In this document: one piece after another, positions 48,388-57,224 of the stretch
Layout of the letters: every line of letters begins with the position of its first letter
Position numbering within the stretch: the stretch's first letter is position 1
Origin: Microbacterium lacus
GTDB lineage: Bacteria > Actinomycetota > Actinomycetes > Actinomycetales > Microbacteriaceae
Length of the DNA stretch: 64,000 nucleotides
NCBI RefSeq assembly: GCF_002812805.1
Contig: NZ_NMUM01000022.1
Span: 1-64,000, forward strand
Direction of reading: 5' to 3'
Program-made: the position numbers and the translations under genes
Notes under the pieces: generated by a model
The model's input: the letters and a program-made list of their open reading frames with translations, nothing else
Databases searched by the model: none
Told to the model about the DNA's origin: nothing

Positions 48388-48512
48388 TGGAGGGTTTGGG
48401 GTGTAGTTGCCGCCGATGTTCCTTTGAGATTTGCGGCGCAGGGCGGGAACGACGCCGCAAAGGGTGGCGGGCGCCGAAAAGCGGGTGTGCGACGCGGCTC
48501 TAGGGTGGATCC

Positions 48513-48989
48513 GTGAACGCAGACCTCTCGCCCCGCAGCAGAATTGTCGCCGAACGTCTCGTCGAGGCCGGCATCCCCGGTCAGATCGTGGTGCTGCCCG
48601 ATGCCGCCTCGACCGCCGCGCTCGCCGCGGCCGCCCTCGGTGTCGAGGTGGGCGCGATCGCCAACAGCCTGGTGTTCTGGAGCGACGGCGAGCCGTTGTT
48701 GGTCATGACGAGCGGCTCGCACCGGGTCGACACCGCTGCGTTGGCTGCGCGGATCGGCCGGCAGTCGATCACGCGGGCAACACCCGAGCAGGTGCGCGAG
48801 GCGACCGGCCAGGCGATCGGGGGAGTTGCCCCGACCGGACACCCCGCTCCGCTGACGACGATCGTCGACGAGCACCTCGCCACCTACCCGGAGCTGTGGG
48901 CCGCGGGTGGCACGCCGCACACGGTCTTCCCGCTGTCGTTCGACGAGCTGATACGCATCACGGGCGGAGCCGTGACAAAAGTCGACTGA
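48513..48989 (+). CDS. YbaK/ProX-type aminoacyl-tRNA deacylase
   Basis: A 158-residue single-domain protein of the YbaK/EbsC editing family, which hydrolyses mischarged aminoacyl-tRNAs such as Cys- or Ala-tRNAPro. Marks are AALGVEVGAIANSLVFWSDG, LLVMTSGSHRVD, ITRATPEQVREATGQAIGGV and the final VFPLSFDELIRITGG. GTG 48513 is the only sensible start. The specificity cannot be read directly. It converges on a phosphatase gene. Confidence 0.88.
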   Translation: MNADLSPRSRIVAERLVEAGIPGQIVVLPDAASTAALAAAALGVEVGAIANSLVFWSDGEPLLVMTSGSHRVDTAALAARIGRQSITRATPEQVREATGQAIGGVAPTGHPAPLTTIVDEHLATYPELWAAGGTPHTVFPLSFDELIRITGGAVTKVD

Positions 48990-49017
48990 AGCGCGAGTTG
49001 ACTGAGGCGAAGGCCCG

Positions 49018-49515
49018 CTAGTCGGAGTCGCGCGGGATGGCGTAGGTCCAGCGCTCGGGGACGGATGTTTCGAGGTCACGCCAGTCGTCGATGCCGAAGT
49101 CGAAGACCGCGACGGCGCACGTCGGCATGTGCGGGATACCGCCGTCGTCCGGAAATCTCGACCAGTGCCGGGACAGATCCGACAATCCCGGATCGTGCGC
49201 CACCACGATCACGGAGCCTTCTGACCGGGCCGAGACGAGCTCCACGATGCGGCGCGGGGTGGCACCGTAGAGGCGTTCGTCGAGGCGCACGGTCGTGTCG
49301 AGCGCGGCGGCGAAAGCATCGGCGGTGGTGGCGGCGCGGAGCGCGGTGCTCGAGAGAAGAGCGGCACCACGCAGCTCCGGATGCTCAGCCGCTAGCCGTG
49401 CGGCCATCCGGGGCGCGTCACGTATGCCGCGTTCGTTCAGGGGGCGGTCGTGGTCGTCGACGCCGGGATGATCCCAGCTCGACTTCGCGTGGCGGATGAG
49501 CGCGAGCGTCTTCAT
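49018..49515 (-). CDS. SixA-type histidine phosphatase
   Basis: A 165-residue histidine-phosphatase protein. The RHG-type motif is LALIRHAKSSWDHP near residue 4, the second Arg lies in LLSSTALRA and the second His in VIVVAHDPGLSDL. Short length and the RHAKS motif are SixA-like. SixA dephosphorylates phosphohistidine on carrier or relay proteins. No partner gene is nearby. Confidence 0.88.
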   Translation of the reverse strand: MKTLALIRHAKSSWDHPGVDDHDRPLNERGIRDAPRMAARLAAEHPELRGAALLSSTALRAATTADAFAAALDTTVRLDERLYGATPRRIVELVSARSEGSVIVVAHDPGLSDLSRHWSRFPDDGGIPHMPTCAVAVFDFGIDDWRDLETSVPERWTYAIPRDSD

Positions 49516-49538
49516 GCGGCCACCTTACGAGGTCGCGC

Positions 49539-49640
49539 TGGTCCCTTCGACAGGCTCAGCGTTCGGGATGGTCGGGTGGGTCCCTTCGGCAGGTTCAGGG
49601 AGCGGGGGCAGGCTCAGGGACCGGGGGGAGGCTCAGCGGC
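49539..49640. repeat. Four imperfect copies of a CCTTCGACAGGCTCAG element
   Basis: Copies lie near 49539-49560, 49578-49600, 49603-49620 and 49621-49640. The first two share GGTCCCTTCG and the rest keep only the CAGGCTCAG half. Such sequences are dispersed intergenic repeats in many actinobacteria. Confidence 0.7.
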
Positions 49641-49833
49641 CGGCTCGATACGACTCGGCCTGATATATCGCCGTGGTGGTGGACGGTCCCCGCGTCGGTG
49701 CGATACCTATGGAGAGCACCATTTGCGCAGCCGTGACTCGTGTCGCTTCTGCCGTGAACCGCCTGCCGCGCCGCCTGTCGGACCCGAACCGACGGATGCC
49801 GGACGGTAGGTCCCCGCAATATGAGTGGGGGGC

Positions 49834-49878
49834 AGGGGTGCGACCTCGAGGCACCCCCCACCCCGAGGTCGCACCCCT
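49834..49878. terminator. 15-bp perfect hairpin
   Basis: Arms 49834-49848 (AGGGGTGCGACCTCG) and 49864-49878 are exact complements with a 15-base loop. It lies 57 bases beyond the stop of the leftward gene 49935-50309 and probably ends it. Confidence 0.7.
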
Positions 49879-49934
49879 CGGCCCCCCTCTCAGCGGGCGA
49901 GGCGGGATGCCCGGGGTGACCCTCACTCTCAGAA

Positions 49935-50309
49935 TCAGCGCGCCACGTACACCCAGGCGTCGCGGCCGCTCCTCAGCGTGACCGAAACCCGGTTGTACTG
50001 TTCGACCTCGTATTCGTCGGCGGCTTCGAGCTCGGCCTCGGTGATCCAGAGCAGGACGCCGACCACCTTGTCGAGCTGGTTTCCCGTACGGCGGACGATC
50101 GGATGCACGTCGCGGCCGCTGACGCCCGTGACGCGTGCGTCCTCGATTTCGAGATAGTCCGTCGTGAAGCCCGGCAGGACATCGGGTTCGCCGGCGAGCA
50201 GCCGACCGAACGTGTCGAGTTGCACGGCGGGGAGGCGGAGGGTTCCGTAGCTGAACAGAGCCACATCGGGTGTGGCGGCATCGGCGTGGGGCAGGCCGGA
50301 GAGGGCCAT
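49935..50309 (-). CDS. Gamma-glutamylcyclotransferase (AIG2-like) family protein
   Basis: A 124-residue AIG2/GGCT-like protein. The substrate loop SYGTLRLPAVQLDTFGR is near residue 20, LPGFTTDYLEIED follows, and the catalytic-type Glu is in ITEAELEAADEYEVEQYNRV. This is the order of bacterial YtfP-like proteins. The family makes 5-oxoproline from gamma-glutamyl compounds, but many bacterial members are untested. It is a single gene. Confidence 0.88.
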   Translation of the reverse strand: MALSGLPHADAATPDVALFSYGTLRLPAVQLDTFGRLLAGEPDVLPGFTTDYLEIEDARVTGVSGRDVHPIVRRTGNQLDKVVGVLLWITEAELEAADEYEVEQYNRVSVTLRSGRDAWVYVAR

Positions 50310-50384
50310 GTCAGCGGATGCCTCGGGTCACGGCATCAGGCTAGCGATCACCGTCGGTTGCGGCCAGGCTTTTCGGCCCACACG

Positions 50385-51659
50385 TCATGCACCGAAGATC
50401 GCGTGCGCCACCGTGAAGATCGTCAGCCCGGCCAGCGCGCCGACGATCGTGCCGTTGAGGCGGATGTACTGCAGGTCACGGCCGACCATCAGTTCGATCT
50501 TTTCGGTGGTCTCTTCGGGGTCCCACCGCTCGATCGTGTCGGTGATGACCGACGCGATGTCGTGGCGATAGCGGTTGACGGCGAACGTCGCAGCGTCCGT
50601 CACCCACGTGTCGACACGACGCTGCAGCGCGGGCTCGGAAGCGAGACGCCCCCCGATCTCGGCCAGGGCGGCGCGCGCACGCAGTCGGAGCCCGCTCTCG
50701 GGGTCTGCGAGCGACGACAGCAGCCCGTTCTTCGCGGTGTCCCAGAGCTGGGCCGCGAGGTCGCGCACGCGCGGGCTGTCGAAGACGGTCGCTTTCGCGT
50801 TCTCGAGCCGGGCGATGGTGTCGGGGTCGTGCTGCAGGTTGTCGGCGAGACGCGAGAGATAACCGTCGATCGCAATCCGCGCCGGGTGCTTGGGGTCGGC
50901 TCGCACCGCGGCGACGAAGTTCACGGCTTCTTTGTAGACGGTGTCGTCGACAAGACGATGCGCGATGGATGGCACCCAGCCGGGCAGTCGTCGCGAGACG
51001 AGACCGGCGAAGGCCGATTGGTTGCTCTCGAGCCAGGTCGCGATGGAGTCGGCAGCAAGGTCGACGGCGTTGTGATGCGCCCCGGTCTCGACGATGCGAC
51101 CGAGCCAGGCACCGGCCGCGGGGCCCCACTCGGGTTCGATCACGTGCGAGCGTGCGAGGTCGGCGATGAGGTCGCGCACGTCGTCGTCGCTGACGGCGCG
51201 GAGCACGGCAGACGCGAGAGCAGAACCCTCAGTGGCGACGCGCTCGGCGTGCTGCTCTTGTGCAAGCCACGTCCCGAGTCGCGAGGCGACGCCGATGCTC
51301 TCGAGCTTCTCACGCACCACTTCTGCCGAGAGGAAGTTCGTCTCGACGAATTCGCCGAGGCTGCGCCCGATCTCGTCTTTGCGGTGGGGGATGATCGCCG
51401 TGTGCGGGATCGGGATGCCGAGCGGATGCCGGAACAGTGCCGTCACCGCGAACCAGTCCGCGAGCGCACCCACCATGCCACCCTCGGCCGCCGCGCGGAC
51501 GTATGCCAACCAGGGCACGTCCTGTTGGAATGCGAAAGCGAACACGAACACGACGGCCATGAAGAGCAGTGCGCCGAGCGCGACGGCCTTCATCCGCGTC
51601 AGCGAGCGGCGGCGAGCCTGGTCGGCGGGGCTCAGGAGGGCCATCGGGGTGCGTGCCAT
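50385..51659 (-). CDS. DUF445 membrane protein
   Basis: A 424-residue DUF445 (YheB/YjiN-type) protein. A helix lies near residues 23-45 and the diagnostic AAAEGGMVGALADWFAVTALF follows, then RHPLGIPIPHTAIIPHRKDEIGRSLGEFV. A long helical middle leads to a final membrane segment LNGTIVGALAGLTIFTVAHAIFG. The function of the family is not known. The internal ATG 51659 is preferred to an upstream ATG with an unrelated leader. It is divergent from the CsoR-like gene. Confidence 0.9.
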   Translation of the reverse strand: MARTPMALLSPADQARRRSLTRMKAVALGALLFMAVVFVFAFAFQQDVPWLAYVRAAAEGGMVGALADWFAVTALFRHPLGIPIPHTAIIPHRKDEIGRSLGEFVETNFLSAEVVREKLESIGVASRLGTWLAQEQHAERVATEGSALASAVLRAVSDDDVRDLIADLARSHVIEPEWGPAAGAWLGRIVETGAHHNAVDLAADSIATWLESNQSAFAGLVSRRLPGWVPSIAHRLVDDTVYKEAVNFVAAVRADPKHPARIAIDGYLSRLADNLQHDPDTIARLENAKATVFDSPRVRDLAAQLWDTAKNGLLSSLADPESGLRLRARAALAEIGGRLASEPALQRRVDTWVTDAATFAVNRYRHDIASVITDTIERWDPEETTEKIELMVGRDLQYIRLNGTIVGALAGLTIFTVAHAIFGA

Positions 51660-51742
51660 CCGGTCATCCTCGCACGGCGAACCGTGCCTCAGGCGGGGGT
51701 TGCGTTGCCCGACCCACCCGCCCACGGCGGTAATCTTGCGGC

Positions 51743-52015
51743 GTGATCGATGACATCAAGAAGCGCGCCCTGCACCGCACGAGCATCCTCGAGGGTCAGC
51801 TGCGCGGGCTGACCAAGATGATCGAGAACGAGGACTACTGCATGGACATCATCGGGCAGTCCCGCGCCATCGAGAAGGCGCTCGAATCTCTCAACCGTCT
51901 GCTGCTCGAGAACCACCTGCGCACCCACGTGACGACGATGTTCGAGCAGGGCGGCACCGAGCGCGAGCAGGCCGTGGCGGAGCTCTTGCGCGCGTTCGAC
52001 TTCGACAAGCGCTGA
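51743..52015 (+). CDS. CsoR/RcnR-family metal-sensing repressor, Cys-His-His type
   Basis: A 90-residue DUF156 all-helical tetramer protein. The metal ligands are read as Cys33 (EDYCMDII), His58 and His62 (LENHLRTHV). Copper-sensing CsoR has Cys-His-Cys at these places, while RcnR-type nickel/cobalt sensors have Cys-His-His, so a non-copper metal is more likely. No transporter gene is adjacent, so the target is elsewhere or is the divergent DUF445 gene. The GTG start has no strong Shine-Dalgarno. Confidence 0.88.
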   Translation: MIDDIKKRALHRTSILEGQLRGLTKMIENEDYCMDIIGQSRAIEKALESLNRLLLENHLRTHVTTMFEQGGTEREQAVAELLRAFDFDKR

Positions 52016-52040
52016 GCCGGGCGCCGTCCAGGCCGGGCGA

Positions 52041-53078
52041 TCAGGACGGCTCGCCGCGCAGGCTCGTCCAGTTGCGGTCGAAGCTGCGCGCGCCGTGCAC
52101 GCGGTCGGCGAAGCCGTCGAGGCGCTCCATCGTCGCGGCGTCGAGCGTCACACCGACACCGCCCATCCATCCGTCCACGTGCGCGGCGAAGCGCGACCCG
52201 GGAATCGGGGCGATCGGGATGCCGAGGGTAGCGGCGCGGGAGAAGAGCCAGGCGAAGGCCAGCTCGGTGCCGGTCAGGCCCGCGTCGCGCGCGACAGCCA
52301 GGTACTCGTCGCGTAGCGCCGCGTTCGCCGTGAGGTTCTCGGGCGCGAATCGCGGAAAGTTCGGCCGCATGTCACCCGGGCCGATGCGCGTCGCGTCGAA
52401 GTCGTCGCCGAGCAGTCCGCGACTCAACGGCGAGTAGGGCACGAAGCCGGTGCCGGTCTCGATCACCGCGGGGATCACGGCGCGTTCGACATCGCGACTG
52501 AGCACGCTCCACTCGGTCTGCAGTGCGGCGATCGGGTGGACGGCATTGGCGCGTCGGAGCTCATCCGCCGTCGCCTCGGAGAGCCCGAGGTGGCGCACCT
52601 TGCCCGCCGCGATGAGCTCGGCCATCGCTCCGACGGTCTCTTCGATGGGCGTATCGGGGTCCACCCGGTGCTGGTAGTAGAGGTCGACGTGGTCGGTGCC
52701 GAGGCGCTGCAGGCTCAGGTCGATCTGCTCGCGCACGTACTCGGGCGTGCCGCGCACCCCGCGTTTGCCGGCCGAGCCGCCGTGGATGCCGAACTTCGTG
52801 GCGACGACGACCTCGTCGCGCCGGGTTCGGAGCAGTCGCGAGATGATCCGTTCGCTGCGGCCGTCGCCATAGACGTTCGCGGTGTCGACGAAGCGGATGC
52901 CGGAGTCCACCGCGTGCGTGAGAGTCGCGAGCGCCGTGTCGTCATCGACCGGGCCGTAGACATCCGTGAGGCTCATCGCCCCGTATCCGAGGGCGGTGAC
53001 AGTTAGTCCGTCGCCGAGTTCCACAGGGGGCAGGGCGACCGAGGGCAGGGCGACAGGGGGCAGGGAGTCGGCAGGCAT
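52041..53078 (-). CDS. Aldo/keto reductase with repeated N-terminus
   Basis: The 345-residue AKR has all catalytic residues: VDTANVYGDGRSERI (Asp, Tyr), VVVATKFGIHGG (Lys) and VDLYYQHRVDPDTPIEETV (His). IAPIPGSRFAAHVDGW is the cofactor end. The first 20 residues hold an unusual LP-x-VA repeat (LPPVALPSVALPPVE), mirrored in DNA by GGGCAGGGCGA units. The true start could therefore vary by slippage. It resembles ion-channel-like AKRs. Substrate unknown. Confidence 0.88.
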   Translation of the reverse strand: MPADSLPPVALPSVALPPVELGDGLTVTALGYGAMSLTDVYGPVDDDTALATLTHAVDSGIRFVDTANVYGDGRSERIISRLLRTRRDEVVVATKFGIHGGSAGKRGVRGTPEYVREQIDLSLQRLGTDHVDLYYQHRVDPDTPIEETVGAMAELIAAGKVRHLGLSEATADELRRANAVHPIAALQTEWSVLSRDVERAVIPAVIETGTGFVPYSPLSRGLLGDDFDATRIGPGDMRPNFPRFAPENLTANAALRDEYLAVARDAGLTGTELAFAWLFSRAATLGIPIAPIPGSRFAAHVDGWMGGVGVTLDAATMERLDGFADRVHGARSFDRNWTSLRGEPS

Positions 53079-53107
53079 GCCTCCGATCCTGCCAGGCGGA
53101 CGAGGGG

Positions 53108-54280
53108 TCAGCGCGCGATCGGGCCGAGCCAGGCGGTCGCGACGGTCGAGTGCGCCGATTCGGGGTCGGAGGGGTGGAACTGGCCCGCGAGCACGTCGCG
53201 GTACAGCCGCGCGAGCTCGGACCCCGCGAAGTACGACGAGCCGCCGGCGACGAGGATCGCGTCGTCGACCACGGCCTTGGCGGCCACGACCGCGCGGTGC
53301 TTCAGCCCGGCGAGCAACGAAAACCACTTCGCGCCATGGTCGGCGAGTCCGTCGATGTCGGCGGCCAGCGCGGCGATCTGCGGCGGCAGGGCGTCGTAGG
53401 CGAGCGCCATGTCGGCGATGCGCCAGCGGATGTCGGGATCCTGGCTGTACGTCGTGCCGGTCTTCTTCGACGTGCGGGTCTGGGCTGTCGCGACCGCGAC
53501 GTCGAGTGCCCGGCGCGCGATGCCGGTGTAGACCGAGGCGAGCAGGATCTCGAAGACGCTGAAGATGCCGAACACCAACGGGTCGGGCTGGGGGCCCGGG
53601 TCGATGCGGCGCACAACGCGGTCCGCAGGCGCAACGGCCGCGTGCAACTCGGTCGTGCGGCTCTGGGTGCCGCGCATGCCGAGGGTGTCCCAGTCGTCCC
53701 GCGTCGTGATGCGGCCCGCGGTCTCTTCGTCGCGCGAGACGAAGGCGTAGACCATCTTCGGGCCGTCGGCGGATGTCGTGTCGAGGCCGTGCAGGCCCAG
53801 ATGCGACCAGACGGGTGCGAGCGAGGTGAAGATCTTCGTGCCCGTGAAGCTGTACCCGCCGTCGGTGAGCGGTGAGGCATCCGTGTCGCTTCCGAATAGC
53901 ACGAGGTCGTTGCCGGCCTCGCTGATGCCGAAGGCGAAGACCTCGCCCGCGGCGGCGCCCGTCTGGACGAAGGCGAGGTCGTCGATGCCGCGGTCTTGCA
54001 GTACCTTCGCGACCCCTGTCCACACCAGGTGCATGTTGATCGCGAGGGCGGTCGCGGGTGCCGCGCCCGCGAGACGCTGCTGCAGAACGGATGCCTCGGC
54101 GAGGCCGAGTCCGGCGCCGCCGCGGTATTCGGGCACGAGGATCGCGAGGTAGCCCGCCGCGCGCAGATCGGCGAGGTCGTCCTCGGGGAAGGTGTTCTCG
54201 CGGTCGTGCGCTCCCGCCCGCGAGCGGATGCGCTCGATCAGGTTGTCGGGCAGGTAGGCGGTGGGGTCGAAGTCGGGCAC
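53108..54280 (-). CDS. Acyl-CoA dehydrogenase family protein
   Basis: A 390-residue flavoprotein of the acyl-CoA dehydrogenase fold. Features are AAGYLAILVPEYRGGAGLGLAEASVL, VFAFGISEAGNDLVLF, YSFTGTKIFTSLAPVWSHLGLHG, DTLGMRGTQSRTTELHAAVAP and VDDAILVAGGSSYFAGSELARLYRD. The end resembles DszC or hydroxylase-type members as much as true dehydrogenases, so a monooxygenase role is possible. It is immediately upstream of the AKR in the same direction (gap 29 bases). Confidence 0.88.
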   Translation of the reverse strand: MPDFDPTAYLPDNLIERIRSRAGAHDRENTFPEDDLADLRAAGYLAILVPEYRGGAGLGLAEASVLQQRLAGAAPATALAINMHLVWTGVAKVLQDRGIDDLAFVQTGAAAGEVFAFGISEAGNDLVLFGSDTDASPLTDGGYSFTGTKIFTSLAPVWSHLGLHGLDTTSADGPKMVYAFVSRDEETAGRITTRDDWDTLGMRGTQSRTTELHAAVAPADRVVRRIDPGPQPDPLVFGIFSVFEILLASVYTGIARRALDVAVATAQTRTSKKTGTTYSQDPDIRWRIADMALAYDALPPQIAALAADIDGLADHGAKWFSLLAGLKHRAVVAAKAVVDDAILVAGGSSYFAGSELARLYRDVLAGQFHPSDPESAHSTVATAWLGPIAR

Positions 54281-54346
54281 GCCTCTATTGTCCCGCCGCC
54301 GGGGACCGAGCGGGCCGAGCTTTCGCGACGACCCGACCGGGCAAAG

Positions 54347-55117
54347 TCAGCCGCCGAGCACGCCGAGCACGCCGAGCAACTGCCGTACTGTCTCGTCGGG
54401 CTTGTCGCGGTGCGGTGAGTGCCCGGCCCCCGCCACGATGGACATCGTGAACCGAGGGTTCGCCGCGAGCACCCCCGCGGCCACGTCGCCCGTAAAGAGG
54501 CTGTAGACCTCGGGGTCGGCGCCGATGACGTGCGTCGGCACGGTGACGCGCGCGCACGCGTCGCGAACGTCCCAGTCGGGGTTCTGCACGGCGACCTGGT
54601 CGACCGCCCAGCGGCTCGCCCGCGCGACCGCGTCGACCTTCAGTTCGATGTCTTGCGGGTGCCACTCCGGGTGCTCCGCACGCACGAGCTCAGCGCGATT
54701 GTCGGCGAACGCCTGTTCCTGGCTCACGCGGACTGCCTCGGCGTCGGCCCCGAGCACGACGATGCCCGGATCGATCAGCACGAGTCGCCGTGCCCAGCCT
54801 GGTTGGCCCGCCGAGGCGACGACGGCCGCGGCGCCGCCGAGCGAGTGTCCGATCACGAGGTCCCACGGGCCGCCGTGCGGGGGAGTGGTGGCCGAGACAT
54901 CCGCTGCGAACGCATCGATCGTGTAGTCGAGCGCGCGGGGCGCCGAGCCGTGTCCCCGCAGATCCACGGCGCTCGCCGCCCAGCCCGCCTCGCCGAGGGC
55001 CGCTCCGAGGCGCCACATCAGCGCGCCGCTCGAGCCGAGACCGTGAATGAGCAGCGCTCGGCGGGGCGCGTCGGTGGGGCCCCATGTGAGGGAGGGCAGC
55101 GCGAGGGGTGCGGTCAT
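54347..55117 (-). CDS. Alpha/beta hydrolase
   Basis: A 256-residue hydrolase: ALLIHGLGSSGALMWRLGAAL (oxyanion HG), nucleophile Ser92 in VIGHSLGGAA, VTVPTHVIGADPEVYSLF with the acid, and IVAGAGHSPHRDKPDETV with the catalytic His. This is a complete triad of the Lip/MhpC type. It lies upstream of the acyl-CoA dehydrogenase and AKR genes on the same strand, 66 bases before the former, so a loose catabolic operon is possible. Confidence 0.88.
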   Translation of the reverse strand: MTAPLALPSLTWGPTDAPRRALLIHGLGSSGALMWRLGAALGEAGWAASAVDLRGHGSAPRALDYTIDAFAADVSATTPPHGGPWDLVIGHSLGGAAAVVASAGQPGWARRLVLIDPGIVVLGADAEAVRVSQEQAFADNRAELVRAEHPEWHPQDIELKVDAVARASRWAVDQVAVQNPDWDVRDACARVTVPTHVIGADPEVYSLFTGDVAAGVLAANPRFTMSIVAGAGHSPHRDKPDETVRQLLGVLGVLGG

Positions 55118-55209
55118 GCATCCAGCCTACGAACACGCAGCCGTGGGGAGGGCGCGCTGCCGCGCTCCGTTCCGGCCCCGCCGGCCTTCGGCGACGGCAA
55201 GATGGATGC

Positions 55210-55614
55210 ATGATCTCGACCGAGCTGGCGAGCGCGCTGCGCGAGACGGGACTCGTCTGGCACCCCGCGTCGGGTGACCGATTCCAGCTCGACGAACCCG
55301 AGTTCGAGGCCGACATCTTCACCGTCAGCGAGATGACGATCGAGCCGCGCGAATATCCGACCGGAATCATCCTGGCCTTCAACGGCACGACCGAGTGGGC
55401 TCTGGATTCCGTCGCGCTCGAGGATGCTCTGTGGCTACCGCGCGAAGATCAGCTACGCGAACTGCTGCGGGGCACCTTCCGCGTGCTGCGGCGCCTGGCC
55501 GACACGCACGAGATCGAGATCGAGATAGCGGGGGAGGCGGCCGTGTTCACGCATCCGGAACCGTCGGATGCGTACGCCCTGGCCCTCCTGCACGTGCTGC
55601 GCCGCATCGCGTGA
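55210..55614 (+). CDS. Conserved hypothetical protein
   Basis: A 134-residue soluble protein: MISTELASALRETGLVWHPA, then GDRFQLDEPEFEADIFTVSEMTIE, GTTEWALDSVALEDALWLPREDQLRELL and a C-terminal helical part ending LLHVLRRIA. The same pattern is widespread in actinobacteria and is often labelled a pilus assembly protein, for which I see no support. Function unknown. Confidence 0.75.
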   Translation: MISTELASALRETGLVWHPASGDRFQLDEPEFEADIFTVSEMTIEPREYPTGIILAFNGTTEWALDSVALEDALWLPREDQLRELLRGTFRVLRRLADTHEIEIEIAGEAAVFTHPEPSDAYALALLHVLRRIA

Positions 55615-55625
55615 CCTGCGGGGCA

Positions 55626-56831
55626 TCACGTGATGGTGTGCACGGGCTCTGTGTCGGGGAGGGGGCTCGCGTCGCGGCCGCGCAGGTCGGGGAACGAGCG
55701 CACCCAGACGACCGAGACGATCACGCCGAACACCGCGAAGATCGCCGCGGCCCAATAGGCGGCCGTCGGGCCTGCGCCATCGATCACGAATCCCGCGATG
55801 GCCGATCCCGCGGCGGCACCGATGAGCTGCCCGGTGCCGATCCATCCGTAAGCCTCGGCCGTGTCGCTGAATTTCACACTCGCGCTCGTGATCGCGAACA
55901 CCACGGCAAGGGCCGGGGCGATGCCGATCCCCGCGAGCATCAGCGTGCCGCCGATCCAGAAGACATTGAGCGAAATCGTCGTCAGTGCGAGGCCGATCGC
56001 GACAACCGTCAGGCGACGTGCCATCGCCCACGACCCGATCGGGATGTGCCCGAAGCTCAAGCCCCCCGCCAGGCTGCCGATGGCGAAGAGGGCGAGCACG
56101 ATGCCGGCCTCGAACCCGCCGTGACCGAACGTCGCGACGACACCCGCCTCGACCGCCGCGCACGCGCCGATCAAGAGGAACCCGATGACGGTCGCCAGCA
56201 GCACGGGCGGTTTGGCCAGCACCTTGCCGATCGTGCGGCGGCTGCGCGGGATGCGGACGCGCCCGATCTCGGGCGACATGATGAACCACGCGCATCCGCC
56301 CAGCAGGATCACGACGATCAGGAGCATGGCCGTGGTCGTGCCCGCCTGGAGGGCGACGAACGTGATGACGACGGGTGCAAAGACCCAGATGAGCTCTTGC
56401 AGGGAGGCATCCAGGGAGAAGAGCGGTGTCAGCTGACGGGAGTTGACCATCTTCGGATAGACCGTCCGCACCGCCGACTGCACCGGCGGGGTGGCAAGGC
56501 CCGCGACGAGACCGAACGCCATGGTCAGTGGGAGTGCCATGGGGAAGAGCCCGAGCACCAGCAGTGCGGCGGCGCAGACGAGGGTGGTGAGCGTGAGGAC
56601 GCGGCGCATGCCCCAGATACCCATCCAGCGACTCGTGACCGGTCCGGCTGTCGCCTGACCCACCGAGGTGGCGGCCAGCACGAGGCCCGCGGCGCCGTAC
56701 GATCCCGTCAACTGCTCGATGTGGAGCAGCAGCGCGAGCGAGATCATCCCGTTCGGGAATCGCGCCGTCAGTTGCGCGGCGATGATCCGGCCGACGCCGG
56801 GCGTCTTCAGTAGTTCCCGATATGCGCCCAC
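55626..56831 (-). CDS. MFS transporter
   Basis: The 401-residue protein has 12 predicted membrane helices in two halves. The loop between helices 2 and 3 reads GPVTSRWMGIWGMRRVL, close to the MFS A-motif. It looks like an exporter of the drug-efflux type, with no substrate signature. The end (VWVRSFPDLRGRDAS) is cytoplasmic. It converges on the hypothetical gene at 55210 with a gap of 11 bases. Confidence 0.85.
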   Translation of the reverse strand: MGAYRELLKTPGVGRIIAAQLTARFPNGMISLALLLHIEQLTGSYGAAGLVLAATSVGQATAGPVTSRWMGIWGMRRVLTLTTLVCAAALLVLGLFPMALPLTMAFGLVAGLATPPVQSAVRTVYPKMVNSRQLTPLFSLDASLQELIWVFAPVVITFVALQAGTTTAMLLIVVILLGGCAWFIMSPEIGRVRIPRSRRTIGKVLAKPPVLLATVIGFLLIGACAAVEAGVVATFGHGGFEAGIVLALFAIGSLAGGLSFGHIPIGSWAMARRLTVVAIGLALTTISLNVFWIGGTLMLAGIGIAPALAVVFAITSASVKFSDTAEAYGWIGTGQLIGAAAGSAIAGFVIDGAGPTAAYWAAAIFAVFGVIVSVVWVRSFPDLRGRDASPLPDTEPVHTIT

Positions 56832-57224
56832 GAGAGGTCAATGGTAGTCCCGGTGTGCGACACGCCGACACTGTTCACGACACGCCGGTGCGAAGGTGCG
56901 ACACGCCGTGTCGACGTTCTCCACAGGAATCCGGATGTCGGAGGCCCCCCATAACGTCGTGCCTGTGGATAGCTCGGGCCGAGGCATCCGAATGCGGCGT
57001 TATTCAGCGATTTTTCAGGTTCGAAATCGGACCGCCGCCTGTGGATGAATCGGTGGACAACCTGTGTTGTTAAGGGGAGAGGCGGTGGAGAACTACACGA
57101 ATGTAACTACTACCCCTTGTGGTGCCTTCCGGTGTCGGTACCCATATGTAGTATTGGACTCCCGGTGGGGGGACGCCGGCTCAAGCAACCAAGAAGACCG
57201 ATGAATAAGGGGATGAAGGCCGAA
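56832..57224. promoter_or_regulatory. Regulatory region upstream of nrdHIEF
   Basis: The 393 bases before nrdH hold no gene. CGACACGCCG occurs three times (56858, 56878 and 56899). AT-richer sequence from 57061 carries the likely promoter. Within it, 57107-57122 and 57141-57156 (CCCATATGTAGTATTG) are two candidate NrdR-type boxes about three helical turns apart. The box assignment is tentative. Confidence 0.45.

Larger units (their letters stand above)
49516..49934. other. Gene-free stretch with repeats
   Basis: These 419 bases contain no supportable gene. They hold a run of related short repeats at 49539-49640 and a perfect hairpin at 49834-49878. The promoter of the leftward phosphatase gene must lie at its left end. 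Confidence 0.7.

Noticed and set aside
49834-49878. Possible riboswitch or small RNA
   Set aside because: A plain 15-bp hairpin downstream of a leftward gene is better read as a terminator.
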